Shown here piece after piece: positions 1 to 12,215 of a stretch of 64,000 nucleotides of DNA. The DNA comes from Chrysoporthe austroafricana. Taxonomy: Eukaryota > Ascomycota > Sordariomycetes > Diaporthales > Cryphonectriaceae. The stretch lies in contig JYIP02000004.1 in assembly GCA_001051155.2 (NCBI GenBank), positions 2,474,383 through 2,538,382 of the forward strand, given 5' to 3'. Under the pieces are notes generated by a model, which was given only the letters and a program-made list of their open reading frames with translations, was not told where the DNA came from and searched no databases. Position numbers and translations under genes: made by a program. The number at the start of each line of letters is the position of its first letter. Position 1 is the first letter of the stretch.

Positions 1-846
1 TTTGTTTCGATATGTCCCTAAAGGCGTGGCACCGGTGCGCCAGAGCGACTAGTGGCCAGAGTCCGCCTTGCGGCATTTTACTAGGTGATCTTCCCGCGAC
101 GCATGAAATGGGGCTCTTGGCGCGCGCGAAGCGAAGTATACGCAGGCTATCATGTTCAGTCATGCTAATGCCTGAGGGCTCGCCAGGCGCCAGGGGGGGG
201 GGCGGATACTATCAACAGTGTCGAACACTGACCTCGTATCGAAGGGGAATTCAACTCCTATTTGGTGCAGGTACTATTTACAGAAGGAGCTCCCAAGCAG
301 GTGTGTCGTTGGCATGTTGCAACTTGATAGATATTTACATGTGACGCGGCCAGAAAGGATTAAACGTGAGCACTGGATCGAAAGATTTGGGACCCTTTCA
401 GTAGCCATGGACTAGGGAGATTAACACGATTTTGGCCAGACTAAGGGACTTAGACGTATAGAATAGTCGCAATAACTCACTAGCAATCCAGATCGTCTGA
501 ATAGAGCGCTCATTGTTATAAGTTTGGGGGGGGGGATTACTAGGGGGACCCCTGAAGGATGCTGCCACACAGCTGGCGCCAGCTGCCAGACCCGTTATTG
601 AACGCGTCTTGCGAAGCCGGGAGTCCACTCATCATGCCACGGCCTGACATGACATGATATATCGTACTTTGCTATTTGGCAAACCGTCAAAGGCATCATT
701 TGCTGCCCCTAAGCGACAAAGCAAACCTGGGAGTCGAGACAGGCCGACGAGCAAGTCCCAAATCGGACCGCCCCCCAGCATAGGAAACGATAAGAAACGC
801 CTCAGCACAGCGCGCCTGCCCAGCATAGCTGCAGGCTGAGCTGAAG
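1..846. other. Intergenic, no gene recognised
   Basis: Only short open frames without recognisable domains occur here, and their codon usage does not resemble the neighbouring genes. Two G-runs (about 191-203 and 526-535) are visible. The stretch just before 847 is presumably the promoter and 5' leader of the prolyl hydroxylase gene. An upstream gene could begin outside the window. Confidence 0.5.
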
Positions 847-2042
847 ATGCTGTCATACATCGTCGGACTCTTGGCATGCTTGCTCGTCTTCTACAACCCG
901 CTGTCGCAGTTCCTCAACCTCGCGCCGTCGGCCCCGCCGCAGATCCGCCGCACGCCGCGGCCCCGGGTCAACGAGAGCCTGCTGGCGCTGGACGACTGGA
1001 GGGGCAACCTGAGCTGCCCCGACGACGCGTACCGCGTGTACCTGTTCTCCAAGGAGCCGCTGGTCATCTACGTCGAGGGGTTTCTCAGCCAGGCGGAGAG
1101 GGCGCATCTGCTTGAGATTAGGTGAGTTGGGACAATGCCGTGAGCGAGAGGGCCGTCGTGCGAGGCGAGGCGTTGGGGAAAGGTGGCGGTCCTGGGTTCT
1201 TAGTACCGGCGACTCGGGTCCTGCGTCTCACTTGTCCTGATGAGGGAGGTGAACATGTGCTGGATGGCTGAATTTGGCCAGACCGTGACGTTTTGGGACA
1301 TGTTACGCTATTTCGTCGCTACGACTACATCTATGTAAGGCACTACGTGCTGACCTGCCTTGCGCACAGCGAGCCCGCCTTTGAGCCCGCCACGATCACG
1401 CACGACGGCGGTGCGGCCACGGAGCGTGACCAGACTGTCCGCGACTCCGAAGTGGCCATAATTCCCCGGACTGAGCCGGTCCGGTGCATTGAGGCTCGGG
1501 CGCGCGCCTTCCAGGGCTGGCGGGGTGAGCAGTGGATAGAGCGCCTGCGGACCCAGCGGTATCGCCCCGGAGGACATTACAACCATCACTTCGACTGGAG
1601 TTCCTCGTACGGGGGGTGGGGCCGCGTGAGCAGCTTCATGGTCTGGGTCGACGGCTCGTCTGACGATCCACAGGACGCCCTCCAGGGTGGCGGCACGGAA
1701 TTCCCACTGCTCAAGAGGGCGGGTCTTGACGAGAGGTGGTGCAGGTTCATAGAATGTGGCACGAGTGGCGAGAAGAAGGGGGGTGATCGCCACGAAGGTA
1801 AGCAGAGTGTCGACACGACGGAGACGGAGACTCGAGAAGCAGAGACCAAGGCCGGGGATGATGCCGAATCTGGCTCTGAAGGGGTGGTATTTAAACCTCA
1901 GGCTGGTAATGCCGTGTATTGGGAGAACTTTAGACCTGACGGGACCGGTCGAGGGTGGGACGAGGCCTGGCACGCCGGCCTGCCCGTGATTGACGGAACT
2001 AAGGTCGGACTGAATATCTGGACGTGGGGGAGGATCGATTGA
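847..2042 (+). CDS. Membrane-anchored prolyl 4-hydroxylase (2OG-Fe(II) dioxygenase)
   Basis: Two exons, 847-1121 and 1370-2042, joined in phase (AG|C = Ser92) across a 248-nt GT-AG intron, give 315 residues. Residues 1-25 are hydrophobic with few charges and act as a signal anchor, so the enzyme should sit in the ER membrane with its catalytic domain in the lumen. The C-terminal half shows the P4Hc pattern: the iron-binding H165-x-D167 inside HYNHHFDW, the distal His293 in WHAGLPV, and the 2-oxoglutarate-binding Lys303 in GTKVGLN. The family hydroxylates proline in protein substrates using O2 and 2-oxoglutarate; the fungal substrate is not evident. The acidic, Lys-rich insert at about residues 215-255 is probably a surface loop. 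The in-frame upstream part of the second open frame (1293-1369) is intron, because joining restores the continuous fold. Confidence 0.85.
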
Positions 2043-5000
2043 TACCGATACCCTGCAGGAAGGCTGTCGAAATGTCGCGATGGCTTCAGGGTCCAGACCC
2101 ATCCCGCGTGGCTGTGGATCAAGGGGATGCTAGACCATGCAGCCCTCACCGCCGAGGAGTGGCCGTTGGTGCCCAGATAGCCCTCCAGGCGCTGATTGCA
2201 CACCTGTTGTTGCTTTTGAGAGCAGGTCGTGATCCAACGAGCCCTTCTGACCGCGGGTCACGTTCTCATGCTCCCGTCCCAGCTTGGCGCGCTTCAAAAC
2301 ATAATTGACATAAAGTTTGCATTCCAAGGCGGAGTATTCCCCGGAGAATGTCCCCTGTTAGACGAAGTCTATGTATGCCCATTCTTATTCTGAATCCTTT
2401 GATCGCCCGGACCGACTGGAACCTGGGGTATCTGAGTTGTTCGATATCACATCTCTCGTATCGGTATCATCATCTCGTCGTCTCGCATGTGGAGTATGCG
2501 TCGGCGTTGGCAATGCAACCGGTGTGATTTGCCGTGATGATTATTGCAGTATCACACCCAAAGCTTGCGTGCCGACATCCAATCTCGAGACCAAGAGCAC
2601 CGGGCGGCGGTGGCGAGGCTCCCGCCGGCAGCAGGGCGTGGCATAATTAGCATAACTCGTCCGAGGCTCTGTTCCTCTTACATCAGGAAGCGCGCATCCC
2701 GCGTGTCTCGTGCCTCCGATGACACCCTCCCAGCTGCACGATCCCACCACCAAACCGGCCTCGAGACCCTGCCTGCGGGCGCACGCGTGACGGCCCCAGC
2801 CGGCCGGGGAGAAAATCTGAGAGTGCGGCGCTGTGGTGTCCCCATCCCAACCCACCAGGTCGCGGCGATAGCGACCGGGGGACCCTCTTCCCGGTGAGGC
2901 AATCCGACCAAGCCCGTGAGACATGCCCACGATGTTTTCCGAGGTGCTTACCCAGTACAGGAGCCTAGGACTTTTGTGGTCGGGCCAGCGCCCCCTGGAG
3001 CCAATGGAGCAACCCTGAGGCTTATCAGGGTCGATTGCGTGATCGAGAAGCGAGCCAAAGGCGCTGCGTCGGTGAGAGACAAGCACGGCCGGATGTGTGA
3101 GGACTCATCCGCATCTGCAGGCTGATCTCGACTCCTGGGCCATCAGTGATACACCACAAGAGGTTCCCTCTGCCTTGTGATGCTCGGCGCTGTCTCCCCA
3201 ATGGCGGATGTCGTTCGAGGGCCTGGACAAGGACTAGCCCGAGAAGCGCACTAGTTTAGACCCCCCAACACCCGACCGACCGGACGCAGCGCGGTGCGTG
3301 GATGTTTCAATAGGGGGTGATGCGCAGCATTCTTGATCATCCTCCTTTGTAGACGCACGCTTATCTAGGTCGATCTCGTGGTGGTGGCACACCAGTGCAC
3401 ATTCTCCGGTTAGGCGGCCATCGGTGCGGCAGCCTCACATGTAACGGCGAAGCTGGTAATCGTGCACGTCACCACGAGGCCGCGGTGCAGTGGCTGTCGT
3501 TCGCGACGGAGGGCTACCGCGTGCAGAGGGCTTCACTGTCTCTCCAGTGCACCTGGTGGGTGCTGCGTGCCCAGGGCTCGACGGCGCGAGCTTGAGCTTG
3601 CGCGTGCTCTGTATTCACGGCCTGTGCCGTGCGGGGGGGTGTCCTCGCCCAGGGGGTATCATGAGCCTGACGGCTCCGACCGCAGCAGCATCGCGTTCTT
3701 TCTTCCTGGTGAGGTCAGTCCTGTTGCCACATCGACATGTTTCTCGTCAGCGTGAGATCCTGCTCGTGAAGCAAGAACAGACCCACTCCTGAGCTTGATG
3801 TCGTCGGGAGGCGGCGGCTCGATATGTACATAACTAGAATATGAGCGGCGGCTGTCGGGCGGCTCGTCGGCCGGTAAACCATCCCAGCGCGACGGCAGCC
3901 TTCTCGAATCGTAGTGACATCGAGACCAACAGCCGCTGTGAAGTACCTCTGCCCGGAAGCTGGCCTTGGCGTACCGTACTGATCCCTGCAGCGCTGCGGA
4001 GGGTGTGGAATCGCCGCGGCCACTGAGGCCTCGGTCTCGCACCTTGTGCCGTCTCCTCGCCGTTCTGGGCGCGGTACGGTAACAGGAGGACAGGAGGGAT
4101 GGAGCGACTGAAGCAGCGGAGTGACTTGCGGTTTGGTGCGGGCCAGTATGGCGGCACAAGTCCCCCGGATCTGTCTGGCTCTGTTAGGGACCCATGCCGG
4201 TGGGTACCTGGATTGCATCACGGCATCCGCACCCGCAGCGGGAACCCCCACTAACACATCCGCCCTGACTGTCCAGGCCGGAGATAGACAAGGGCATCCC
4301 AGGCAGGGTCTCCATCCGAAAACAGGCCCAGCGATACAGCCTGGGCCTTACCCTGTCCGCATGGGCCAACCCCGGCTAAGCCTATAGCCATCCCGGCGCC
4401 ATCCTGGCAGGGACGAAAAGATGCGACCATAAGTATGGTGCTAGTAGAAAACCATGACAGACAGATACGTACACTTAGGACCTGTGATAGTACTCCCTAC
4501 GGCCACGATGTACACTGGGGCTGTGGGACGGGCGGGCGCGCCCCAGGCCAGGCCGGCAGAGATACCTGCGCTGCTTACTATCCAGTATCTGAGAACAGCC
4601 GTCTCTCTGGCCCGCGACAGGGGTCGCCTCGACAATGACGTTCTGCTCTCAGCACCGACCCATGCACTGCCATGCCACCTGCAGCAGACTAGCAGACATC
4701 CCAAACCACTTTCCGGCGATACTATGGGGATTAGACCTCCCTCTGGCTTCTCACCTGTGGGCAGGCTGGGCAGGCTGAAAAGCAGAAGGGTAGTGAAAAA
4801 ATATGAGCCGGTACATTGCAAGGTATATGGCATAGGCTATCGGTCGCGAGCGGTTTGTACCTCGTGTACCCGTCGAGCCGGTAAGGGGGGCAGATTCCGA
4901 ATTCCCATAGCGACAAGAGACGGCCAACGCTCCCACGCCGAGAGATACTCTGGACCGGTCGGTATATAAATATTATTCTCTCCCAGAACCGCACCATCGT

Positions 5001-5170
5001 GGTGTTGTTCCCTTCAGTGCTGCGTAGTCTGCCATTTCTCCTCGCTCCATCCTCACCACTTAATACACCCAGACACCCCAGGTGGAGGTTGATCCATTTC
5101 CTACCGCCACCGACTATATTTGGTACTGCAAGGGCACCGGCATATATACAAGCACACCATCGCCGTCACC
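2043..5170. other. Long gene-poor stretch (3.1 kb)
   Basis: I find no domain or spliced pattern I trust on either strand. Open frames up to 181 codons exist (for example minus strand 2541-3086), but they overlap others, have low-complexity Arg/Pro/Gly composition and show no conserved motif. The last 200 bases carry a TATA-like element serving the next gene. Too GC-rich to look like heavy RIP. Confidence 0.45.
4972..4981 (+). promoter_or_regulatory. Candidate TATA element of the sulfotransferase-like gene
   Basis: The string TATATAAAT lies about 195 bases before the start codon at 5171, in otherwise GC-rich DNA, followed by a pyrimidine-rich leader. Position and sequence fit a fungal core promoter; no experimental support. 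Confidence 0.35.
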
Positions 5171-7087
5171 ATGTCGAACCGGCCTATATTTATGGCCACG
5201 CACCCGCGTGCGTGCTCGACCGCTTTTGAGAGGGTACGTGCATATCCTTGAGCTCGCCATGCCACTGGGACGGCCCGTCGTTCAGGGTCCTCCTGGTGGA
5301 TATGCTACTTTTGTGTCTCACGAGGAATGGCAATTGCCAGCCCTGAAATGGCGTGCTCACCGTAGCGCATCTCCCAGTATATCAAAATGCTGGGGCCCCT
5401 CCCGCCCGTGTCTGGGATTCACTGCTAACATCTCCGGCCTGCTCTCTTCCAGGTCTTCATGACACGCCGTGACATCCTGACGACTGCTCATGAGCCGTTC
5501 GGTGATGCTTTCTACTACGGCCCTGAGCGCCTCTCGGAGCGCTTCGCCGACGATGAGGAGGCCAGGGTCAAGAGCGGCTTCGCGAAGTCTACCTACCGGA
5601 CCGTCATGGACCGCCTCGAGAACGACGGCAGTGAGGTTAGATCTGCCCCTGTCCAAGTTAACGCCCCTCGTGAACCTTCCTTTTCACCGTCGGCAGGGAG
5701 CCGAGCTCCCAGCCTCGCTTCACAGAGCTGGCCAGGTCGCCTCCATTCTGCTCCTCTCCCGGCTGCTCTGCTCGTCGCAATGACGCAAGTGCGCCCAGCG
5801 CCCAGAGGTTCACGGCCAAAGGGGGCAGAATGCTGCCAATCTGCGCCAGCAGCTCGGCTCGATGTCACCGGTCTGCCGATCCTTTTAAGCCCTTTCAAGG
5901 CCCTGAGATCTGGTGTAACACGATCGTCCGCTTCGATTCGCCGCTGCTCCCCAACGAGCCCCCGGGGGTGACCCTAAACGGGGTTCTGCTCCAGGCGGAA
6001 CAAGGCCCTAGACATTCCCCTGCGCCCACACATGGCAGTACCGCTTGAATGACGCGACCAAGGGCTAACCCGAAGTACAGGGCAAGCGAGTCTTCATTAA
6101 GGACATCGCTCACTACCTCCTCCCACCACATGGACAGGATGTCCACCTCGCACCCTCCCTCCTCGGCGGCCACCCCCTGACCGACGCCCCGGAGGTCGAC
6201 AACAACACACAAACAGACAGCCACAATGGCTCCGTCTCAAATCACACAAATGGTTTCGTCAACGGCCCGACAAACGGCGACGCGCCCAGCGATGTCACCT
6301 CACACACCACCGGCCACGTCAACGGCCCGACGAACGGGGCGCTCGAGGAAGAAGAAAACCCCACCGTGATGCCGACCGAGATGCTCCGCGGCTTCCACTG
6401 GACCTTCCTCATCCGCCACCCCCGCCGCTCCATCCCCTCCTACTACCGCTGCACGGTCCCGCCGCTGGACGCCGTCACGGGCTTCCACAACTTCATGCCC
6501 TCCGAGGCCGGGTACGAGGAGCTGCGCCGGCTGTTCGACTACCTGCTGTCGCAGAACATCATCGGCCCCAAGAAGGCCGGCGAGAAGATCCCCGTCGACG
6601 AGGCCCTGAACGGGTCGGGCTCCGAGACCAGCTCCCTGAACGAGGACGCCCCGCGCCGCGCCGCCATCACCGTGATCGACGCCGACGACCTGCTGCAGAA
6701 CCCGGAGGCCATCCTCAAGGTGTACTGCAAGGAGGTGGGCATCGACTACACGCCCAAGATGCTCGAGTGGGGCGACGAGGAGAACCAGAAGTTCGCGGCC
6801 GCCGCGTTCGAGAAGTGGTATGGGTTCCACCATGATGCGATCGACAGCAAGTGCCTCAAGCCTAGACCTCATGGACACGTAAGCTCAACCCCAGACCTCC
6901 TCCCTTGACGCTGAGGCATACGGGACACTGACCTGGATTCGGTTTGCAGAAGACGCCCACTGTTGAAGCTGAGAACGCGGAGTGGCGCGAGAAGTTCGGC
7001 GAGGAGGCGGCTAAGGTCATCAGGGACACCGTTGATGCTAATACTGCCGACTATGAGTATTTGAAATCCTTTGCCATTAAGGTCTAA
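5171..7087 (+). CDS. Sulfotransferase-like P-loop family protein
   Basis: Four exons (5171-5233, 5453-5635, 6081-6878, 6950-7087), all joined in phase 0, give 393 residues. The protein opens with RPIFMATHPRACSTAFERVF, the P-loop-like 5' PAPS-binding segment of a fungal family related to sulfotransferases. Later come GKRVFIKDIAHYLLPP, FLIRHPRRSIPSYYR (a 3'-phosphate-binding-like Arg/Ser region) and a C-terminal helix region KWYGFHHDAID. The family is widespread in ascomycetes and often annotated only as P-loop NTPase; a true sulfuryl acceptor is not known. Exon 3 carries a low-complexity Asn/Gly/Thr/His insert (about residues 105-160) with two near-identical VNGPTNG copies, probably a disordered linker. 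Intron 2 is 445 nt, the longest in the window; I chose it because GSE followed directly by GKRVFIKD is the continuous family sequence. Confidence 0.75.
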
Positions 7088-7454
7088 GCGATGATGATAC
7101 CAAACCCAAGAATCTTTTTTCTTTTTTGCTTCCCCCTCCCGGGAGGACTACCGGGTGGTATTTGCATAGGGGAGGTTTGCGATTGCTTTTTGAGTCGATT
7201 TGCATGCACCATCGCGCGGCTCTTTGTTTACAGCATCTTTATATGCGGCCATGATGAAAAGAGGGTCGATTCCTCTCTGGCCTCTAGCGTCATCCTGAAA
7301 TACACGATACCAGCGGACTCGACTATGCCGCAGCTGTGCGCATCTCTAAATTCCAAACCCAATGCAACCGTGACCAAATGCGCATTTTTTGACTGCCAAA
7401 GTCAATGCCTATGTGATAGTACAGTACTTGACCAACTGTTTCGTGTCGCTCGTC
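7088..7454. other. Convergent 3' intergenic spacer
   Basis: About 370 bases between the ends of two convergent genes. It contains T-rich tracts near 7117-7127 that may contribute to 3' end formation. No gene seen. Confidence 0.5.
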
Positions 7455-8738
7455 TTAAGTTCTCGCATCCTGGCCAGGACCGCCAGTCTTTCCACCCAGC
7501 CAGCCGAACCAGCCCTTCTCCGACCCGGGCGTCTTCCTGTCCACAAGCTCCTGCTTCTCCTTGGCCTCACCCTCTCCGCCCTCTGCGTCCTTGGCACCCG
7601 CTTCTGTACCGTCTGCGTCCTTGTCTCCTTCTGCCGACGTCTCCTCCGGAGCTTCCTCTGCTTGCTCCATGATTTCTCTCGTCCGCCACCTCCAGACCTT
7701 GACGCCGTCTGGCAGGCCGACCTCGTGCTCGACGTTGTCAGACCACTTCCGTGCCCAGCAGAGATCGGTGTCATTGGCCCAATAGATGGTGGCCTTGTGG
7801 AGTCGCTTTGGTGGCTCTGTTGGCTGCGCCTTTCCTTTCGACACTCTGCGAGACACCGCAGTCTCCGAGGGTGCTGCCGGAGAGGCTCCCTCGGTTGACG
7901 TAGACGTTGCGGTGGAGGCCTTTGTTTCGTCTTCCAGAGCGGGCCGGTCGGTCTCGAGGGCAGCTGGTGCTGGTGTCGCGGGTTCTTGTGACCCCTGGGC
8001 GCCAGCAGCGGTCGTCTTCGCCTCAGCGTTCGCGGCGCCAGCAGCTTCTACAGCATCGACTTCGCTCTCAGCTACCTTCGCTGCACGGTTCTCCTCCGCC
8101 GGGAGCGGCTCCGTCGTCCACGTCAGGTTCCCCCTTCCGGCGCCCGCCAGCACGGCTGCTATGTCCGCCACGGCATTCGGCTTCTGGTTGTGAATCCTCT
8201 CGCCCCTGTCCCTCCGGCTCAGCTTCTGGAACTCCTTGGCCTGCCACCCCCACTCCAGCTCGTGGAGCGCCCTGAACTCCCGCAGCTTCTGGAAGACGCT
8301 CCGGCCCACGACGCCCTGGCCGCGTCCGAACTGTATCATGCATAGCGGCTGCCAGTAGTCGTCACGTATGACGGGGGGCTTCTGCTTCTTGACGGTGAAG
8401 GGAATTTGTGAGAGGTACTTCTGGGAGTCGCGCTGTTGTAGAAAGGTAGACCGTCAGTCATTGTACGGCGGTGGCCACCGGCCCATTGGAGCAAGTTCTG
8501 CGCCTAGGGGCAACGGGAGACGCACTTTTAGCCTCGGCTCGTGAGAATATATAACCATGCCATTTTCGATGTGGTTAAACACGAAAATGTTCTCTCCATG
8601 GCCGGGCTCGAACCCCGTCAGGTGGTACTTCTTTTTCCGGTATCTCGTCTTGCTATGGGCCTGCCTTATGCTGGTCCTGGAGATGCCTATTGACAGGCCG
8701 TCGATTATGCCGACCAGCGAGGCCGGGGAGGGGTTCAT
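7455..8738 (-). CDS. MHR1: Mitochondrial Mhr1 / large-subunit protein mL67
   Basis: Read from the minus strand, exon 1 (8738-8526, 71 codons) joins exon 2 (8432-7455) in phase 0 through a 93-nt intron, giving 396 residues. Segments ENIFVFNHIENGMVIYS, PPVIRDDYWQPLCMIQFG and GRSVFQKLREFRALHELEW match the pattern of Mhr1, known in yeast as a mitochondrial recombination and transcription factor and as ribosomal protein mL67. The later PPKRLHKATIYWANDTDLCW and WSDNVEHEVGLP segments are the second conserved block. Two Ala/Glu/Thr-rich low-complexity regions (about residues 180-265 and 330-370) make it longer than the 226-residue yeast protein. The open frame extends upstream to 8816 but only through a TTG codon, so the ATG at 8738 is preferred. 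It shares a divergent promoter region with HSP104. Confidence 0.8.
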
Positions 8739-9434
8739 GGCGGCTGGCTTGTGGGGATGTTGGGCAGCGCGCAGTCGAACCTCGCCGTCGCGATGCTTCT
8801 CGCGATGCGCGAACAAATTTCCATCCGCCGGGCTTGTCTTAGCTAAGCAGGCGCTCCACAGCTGGAGCTTGGGCCAGCGGCAGGCCTGGGAGATCTGGCC
8901 CCTGCAGCCCGAGCTGAGTTGACGCTCTGACGCTCCAGCCGCACCAACCCCGCTCTGTGGCTGGAGCTTCGCAGTGTCTCAGCGCAGTGGGACGCCCACT
9001 GCCCGCTAAATCGGCAGCCAAGCCTCGGGGAAGTCTGGAAGCTGCCAGATGCTTCCACCAGCCGCTAGCAGCAGCCAGTGACGTCGCGAGTTTCCCGGAA
9101 TCATCCCACCGCGGCCAGCCTGTGCCAGCTTCAGCCAGAATCAACTCCTCACCTACATGAGGTGCATCGAAGAGATTCTCAGCAAGTCTACGGCTCCACC
9201 AGGGAAGAAGGATAAAAGTTCCCTGACTCTTGTGGTTTGCGATTCATTTCCCTCTTCCCTTCTGGAAAAAACAACATAAGCCACCGCATCACCTCTACTA
9301 CCGGCACGATTTCATATCGTTGCTCCGTACCATCAAACTACGACACCACTTTCTCTCTTTTCTTGAACACGACGACGTTTCTGATACCCATACTTTGCGT
9401 TTCTAGTTGTTTTTCTTCGTCCAACTAATTCATC
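8739..9434. promoter_or_regulatory. Divergent MHR1/HSP104 promoter region
   Basis: About 700 bases separate the two start codons. The first half holds several copies of CTGGAGCTT and its complement, including the 9-bp inverted repeat at 8932-8940 and 8959-8967 and the 6-bp one at 8853-8868. The HSP104-proximal half has a TATA-like GGATAAAAG at about 9210 and a CT-rich leader. Regulatory role is inferred from position only. Confidence 0.45.
9254..9269 (+). promoter_or_regulatory. Candidate heat-shock element
   Basis: Three contiguous 5-bp units, cTTCc cTTCt gGAAa, end in a TTCnnGAA pair. This fits part of an Hsf1 site, 165-180 bases before HSP104. It lies downstream of the TATA-like element, so it could instead be leader sequence. 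Confidence 0.3.
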
Positions 9435-12215
9435 ATGAATTCGAAAATGGAATTCACCGACCGGGCCAAGAAGGCATTGGAGGATGCCATGGCTCTGGCC
9501 GAACAATACGCCCACAGCCAACTCCTCCCCGTTCACCTGGCTGTGGCCCTCCTCGAGCCTCTCCCGGACCAGTCCAAGGACCAGCAGAACGGCCCTCAGG
9601 GCACTCAACACACCCTCCTTCGACAAGTCGTCGAGCGAGCACACGGCGACCCACAACTCTTCGACAGAGCACTCAAGAAGACACTCGTCCGCCTGCCCAG
9701 CCAAGATCCACCACCGGAGAATGTCTCCATGGCACCGACCTTCAACACCGTCCTTCGCAAGGCTATGGAGTTGCAGAAGGTGCAGAAAGACAGTTACATC
9801 GCCGTCGACCACCTCATCACGGCCCTAGCCGAGGACGCCGGTATTGCCAATTGTTTCAAGGAGGCTAACATACCCAAGGCGAAGCTGGTGCAGGATGCTG
9901 TGCAAACGATCCGTGGAACGAAGCGCGTGGACTCCAAGACGGCCGACACGGAGGAGGAATCCGAGAACCTGGCCAAGTTCACCATCGACATGACCGCCAT
10001 GGCGAGGGAAGGCAAGATCGACCCCGTCATCGGTCGTGAGGAGGAGATTCGGCGAGTCATCCGAATCCTGTCTCGCCGTACAAAGAACAACCCCGTCCTC
10101 ATTGGCGAGCCAGGTGTCGGTAAGACAACCGTCGTGGAGGGTCTGGCACAGCGGATCGTCAATGCCGATGTGCCCGACAACCTGGCTCAGTGCAAACTGC
10201 TCTCGCTCGATGTGGGTGCCTTGGTTGCTGGTTCCAAGTACCGTGGCGAGTTCGAGGAGCGGATGAAGGGAGTGTTGAAGGAGATCGAGGATTCCAAGGA
10301 CATGATTGTTCTTTTCGTCGATGAAATCCACCTGCTCATGGGCGCTGGCTCTTCCGGCGAGGGTGGCATGGACGCGGCCAACTTGTTGAAGCCCATGCTG
10401 GCCCGAGGTCAACTGCACTGTATCGGTGCCACCACTCTCTCCGAGTATCGCAAGTATATCGAGAAGGATGCCGCCTTTGAGCGTCGGTTCCAGCAAGTCC
10501 TCGTTAAGGAACCCTCGATTCCTGAAACTGTCTCCATCCTTCGAGGTCTGAAGGAGAAGTACGAAGTTCACCATGGTGTCACCATTGCCGACAGCGCCAT
10601 CGTCGCTTCTGCCAGCCTTGCTGCCCGGTACCTCACCTCTCGACGCCTGCCCGATTCTGCTGTCGATCTCATCGACGAGGCTGCAGCAGCTGTCCGCGTA
10701 GCCCGGGAGTCGCAGCCAGAAATCATCGACTCCTTGGAGCGGCGCCTGCGCCAGCTCAAGATCGAGATTCACGCCCTGTCACGCGAGAAGGATGAGGCGT
10801 CCAAGGCACGTCTGCAACAAGCCAAGCAGGATGCCGCGAACGTCGAAGATGAGCTGCGGCCCCTGCGTGAGAAATACGAGAGCGAGAGGAAGCGTGGCAA
10901 GGACATCCAGGAAGCCAAGATGAAGCTCGATCAGCTCAAGGTCAAGATGGAGGACGCCAGCCGGATGGGTGACACTGCTCGTGCTGCCGACCTTCAATAC
11001 TATGCCATTCCTGAACAGGAAGCCAACATTAAGCGACTGGAAAAGGAGAAGGCTGCTGCCGACGCTGCTCTCCACGCCAACGCCCCTGACAGCGGTGGTT
11101 CTATGATCACCGATGTTGTCGGGCCTGATCAGATCAACGAGATCGTGTCTCGCTGGACCGGCATTCCCGTCACCCGGCTCAAGACTTCCGAGAAGGACAA
11201 GTTGTTGAAGATGGAGAGTGCTCTCGCAAAGATTGTCGTTGGTCAGAAGGAGGCTGTACAAGCCGTCTCCAACGCCATCCGTCTTCAGCGGTCCGGTCTT
11301 AGCAACCCAAACCAACCACCAAGCTTCCTGTTCTGCGGTCCCTCCGGAACAGGTAAGACACTGCTCACCAAGGCCCTCGCCGAGTTCCTCTTCGACGATC
11401 CTAAGGCCATGATCCGGTTCGACATGTCTGAGTACCAGGAACGGCACGCGCTCAGCCGAATGATCGGAGCTCCACCTGGATACGTCGGTCATGATGCTGG
11501 TGGTCAGCTGACGGAGGCTCTGCGCCGCAAGCCATTCTCTATTCTCCTCTTTGACGAAGTCGAGAAGGCGGCGAAGGAGATTCTTACCGTCCTGCTCCAG
11601 CTCATGGACGACGGTCGCATTACCGATGGCCAAGGTCGTGTCGTCGACGCCAAGAACTGCATCGTTGTCATGACCTCCAACTTGGGTGCTGAGTACCTCG
11701 CTCGCCCCAACGCAAAGGACGGCAAGATCGATCCAACCACACGGGAGCTCGTCATGAACTCCCTTCGCAACTACTTCCTGCCCGAGTTCCTCAACCGTAT
11801 CAACTCGATCGTCATCTTTAACCGTCTCACTAAGAGAGAGATCCGCAAGATCGTCGACGTGCGCATCAGCGAGATCCAGAAGCGCCTGGCGGACAACGAC
11901 CGGCACGTCTTCATCTCTGTTTCTGATGAAGCCAAAGACTATCTCGGCAACGCCGGTTACTCGCCTGCTTATGGTGCTCGTCCGCTGTCGCGCCTCATCG
12001 AGAAGGAGATCCTCAACCGTCTTGCGGTCCTCATCCTCCGAAATAACATCAGGGACGGCGAGTCGGCGCGCGTCGAGCTGGTCGACGGCAAGATCGCCGT
12101 CCTATCGAACCACCCAGACTCCGACATAGAAGACGAGGATATGATGGTGGACGACGAGGAAGATGCTCTGGACGAGATCGTCAAAGACGATATGGACGAG
12201 GACATCTACGACTAA
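9435..12215 (+). CDS. hsp104: Hsp104/ClpB-type disaggregase (Hsp98)
   Basis: One uninterrupted exon encodes 926 residues, the usual length for fungal Hsp104. Order of parts: Clp N-domain repeats (1-150); first AAA+ module with Walker A GEPGVGKT at residue 224 and Walker B VLFVDEIH; a coiled-coil middle domain (about 410-540, rich in Lys/Glu/Arg); second AAA+ module with GPSGTGKT at about 635, LLFDEVEKA and sensor segments; and an acidic C-terminal tail finishing DDMDEDIYD, the type of tail bound by TPR co-chaperones. The hexamer threads aggregated proteins through its pore with Hsp70 and Hsp40 and acts mainly in the cytosol and nucleus. Lack of introns is common in heat-shock genes, whose transcripts must be made when splicing is impaired. 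ATG 9435 has the favourable context ATC before it. Confidence 0.97.
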   Translation: MNSKMEFTDRAKKALEDAMALAEQYAHSQLLPVHLAVALLEPLPDQSKDQQNGPQGTQHTLLRQVVERAHGDPQLFDRALKKTLVRLPSQDPPPENVSMAPTFNTVLRKAMELQKVQKDSYIAVDHLITALAEDAGIANCFKEANIPKAKLVQDAVQTIRGTKRVDSKTADTEEESENLAKFTIDMTAMAREGKIDPVIGREEEIRRVIRILSRRTKNNPVLIGEPGVGKTTVVEGLAQRIVNADVPDNLAQCKLLSLDVGALVAGSKYRGEFEERMKGVLKEIEDSKDMIVLFVDEIHLLMGAGSSGEGGMDAANLLKPMLARGQLHCIGATTLSEYRKYIEKDAAFERRFQQVLVKEPSIPETVSILRGLKEKYEVHHGVTIADSAIVASASLAARYLTSRRLPDSAVDLIDEAAAAVRVARESQPEIIDSLERRLRQLKIEIHALSREKDEASKARLQQAKQDAANVEDELRPLREKYESERKRGKDIQEAKMKLDQLKVKMEDASRMGDTARAADLQYYAIPEQEANIKRLEKEKAAADAALHANAPDSGGSMITDVVGPDQINEIVSRWTGIPVTRLKTSEKDKLLKMESALAKIVVGQKEAVQAVSNAIRLQRSGLSNPNQPPSFLFCGPSGTGKTLLTKALAEFLFDDPKAMIRFDMSEYQERHALSRMIGAPPGYVGHDAGGQLTEALRRKPFSILLFDEVEKAAKEILTVLLQLMDDGRITDGQGRVVDAKNCIVVMTSNLGAEYLARPNAKDGKIDPTTRELVMNSLRNYFLPEFLNRINSIVIFNRLTKREIRKIVDVRISEIQKRLADNDRHVFISVSDEAKDYLGNAGYSPAYGARPLSRLIEKEILNRLAVLILRNNIRDGESARVELVDGKIAVLSNHPDSDIEDEDMMVDDEEDALDEIVKDDMDEDIYD

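Noticed and set aside
2541..3086. 181-codon minus-strand frame in the gene-poor stretch
   Set aside because: Gly/Arg-rich without motif, overlapping frames of similar length on both strands.
10779..11906. 375-codon open frame antisense to HSP104
   Set aside because: It is the shadow of a conserved, codon-biased gene; its protein has no recognisable domain.
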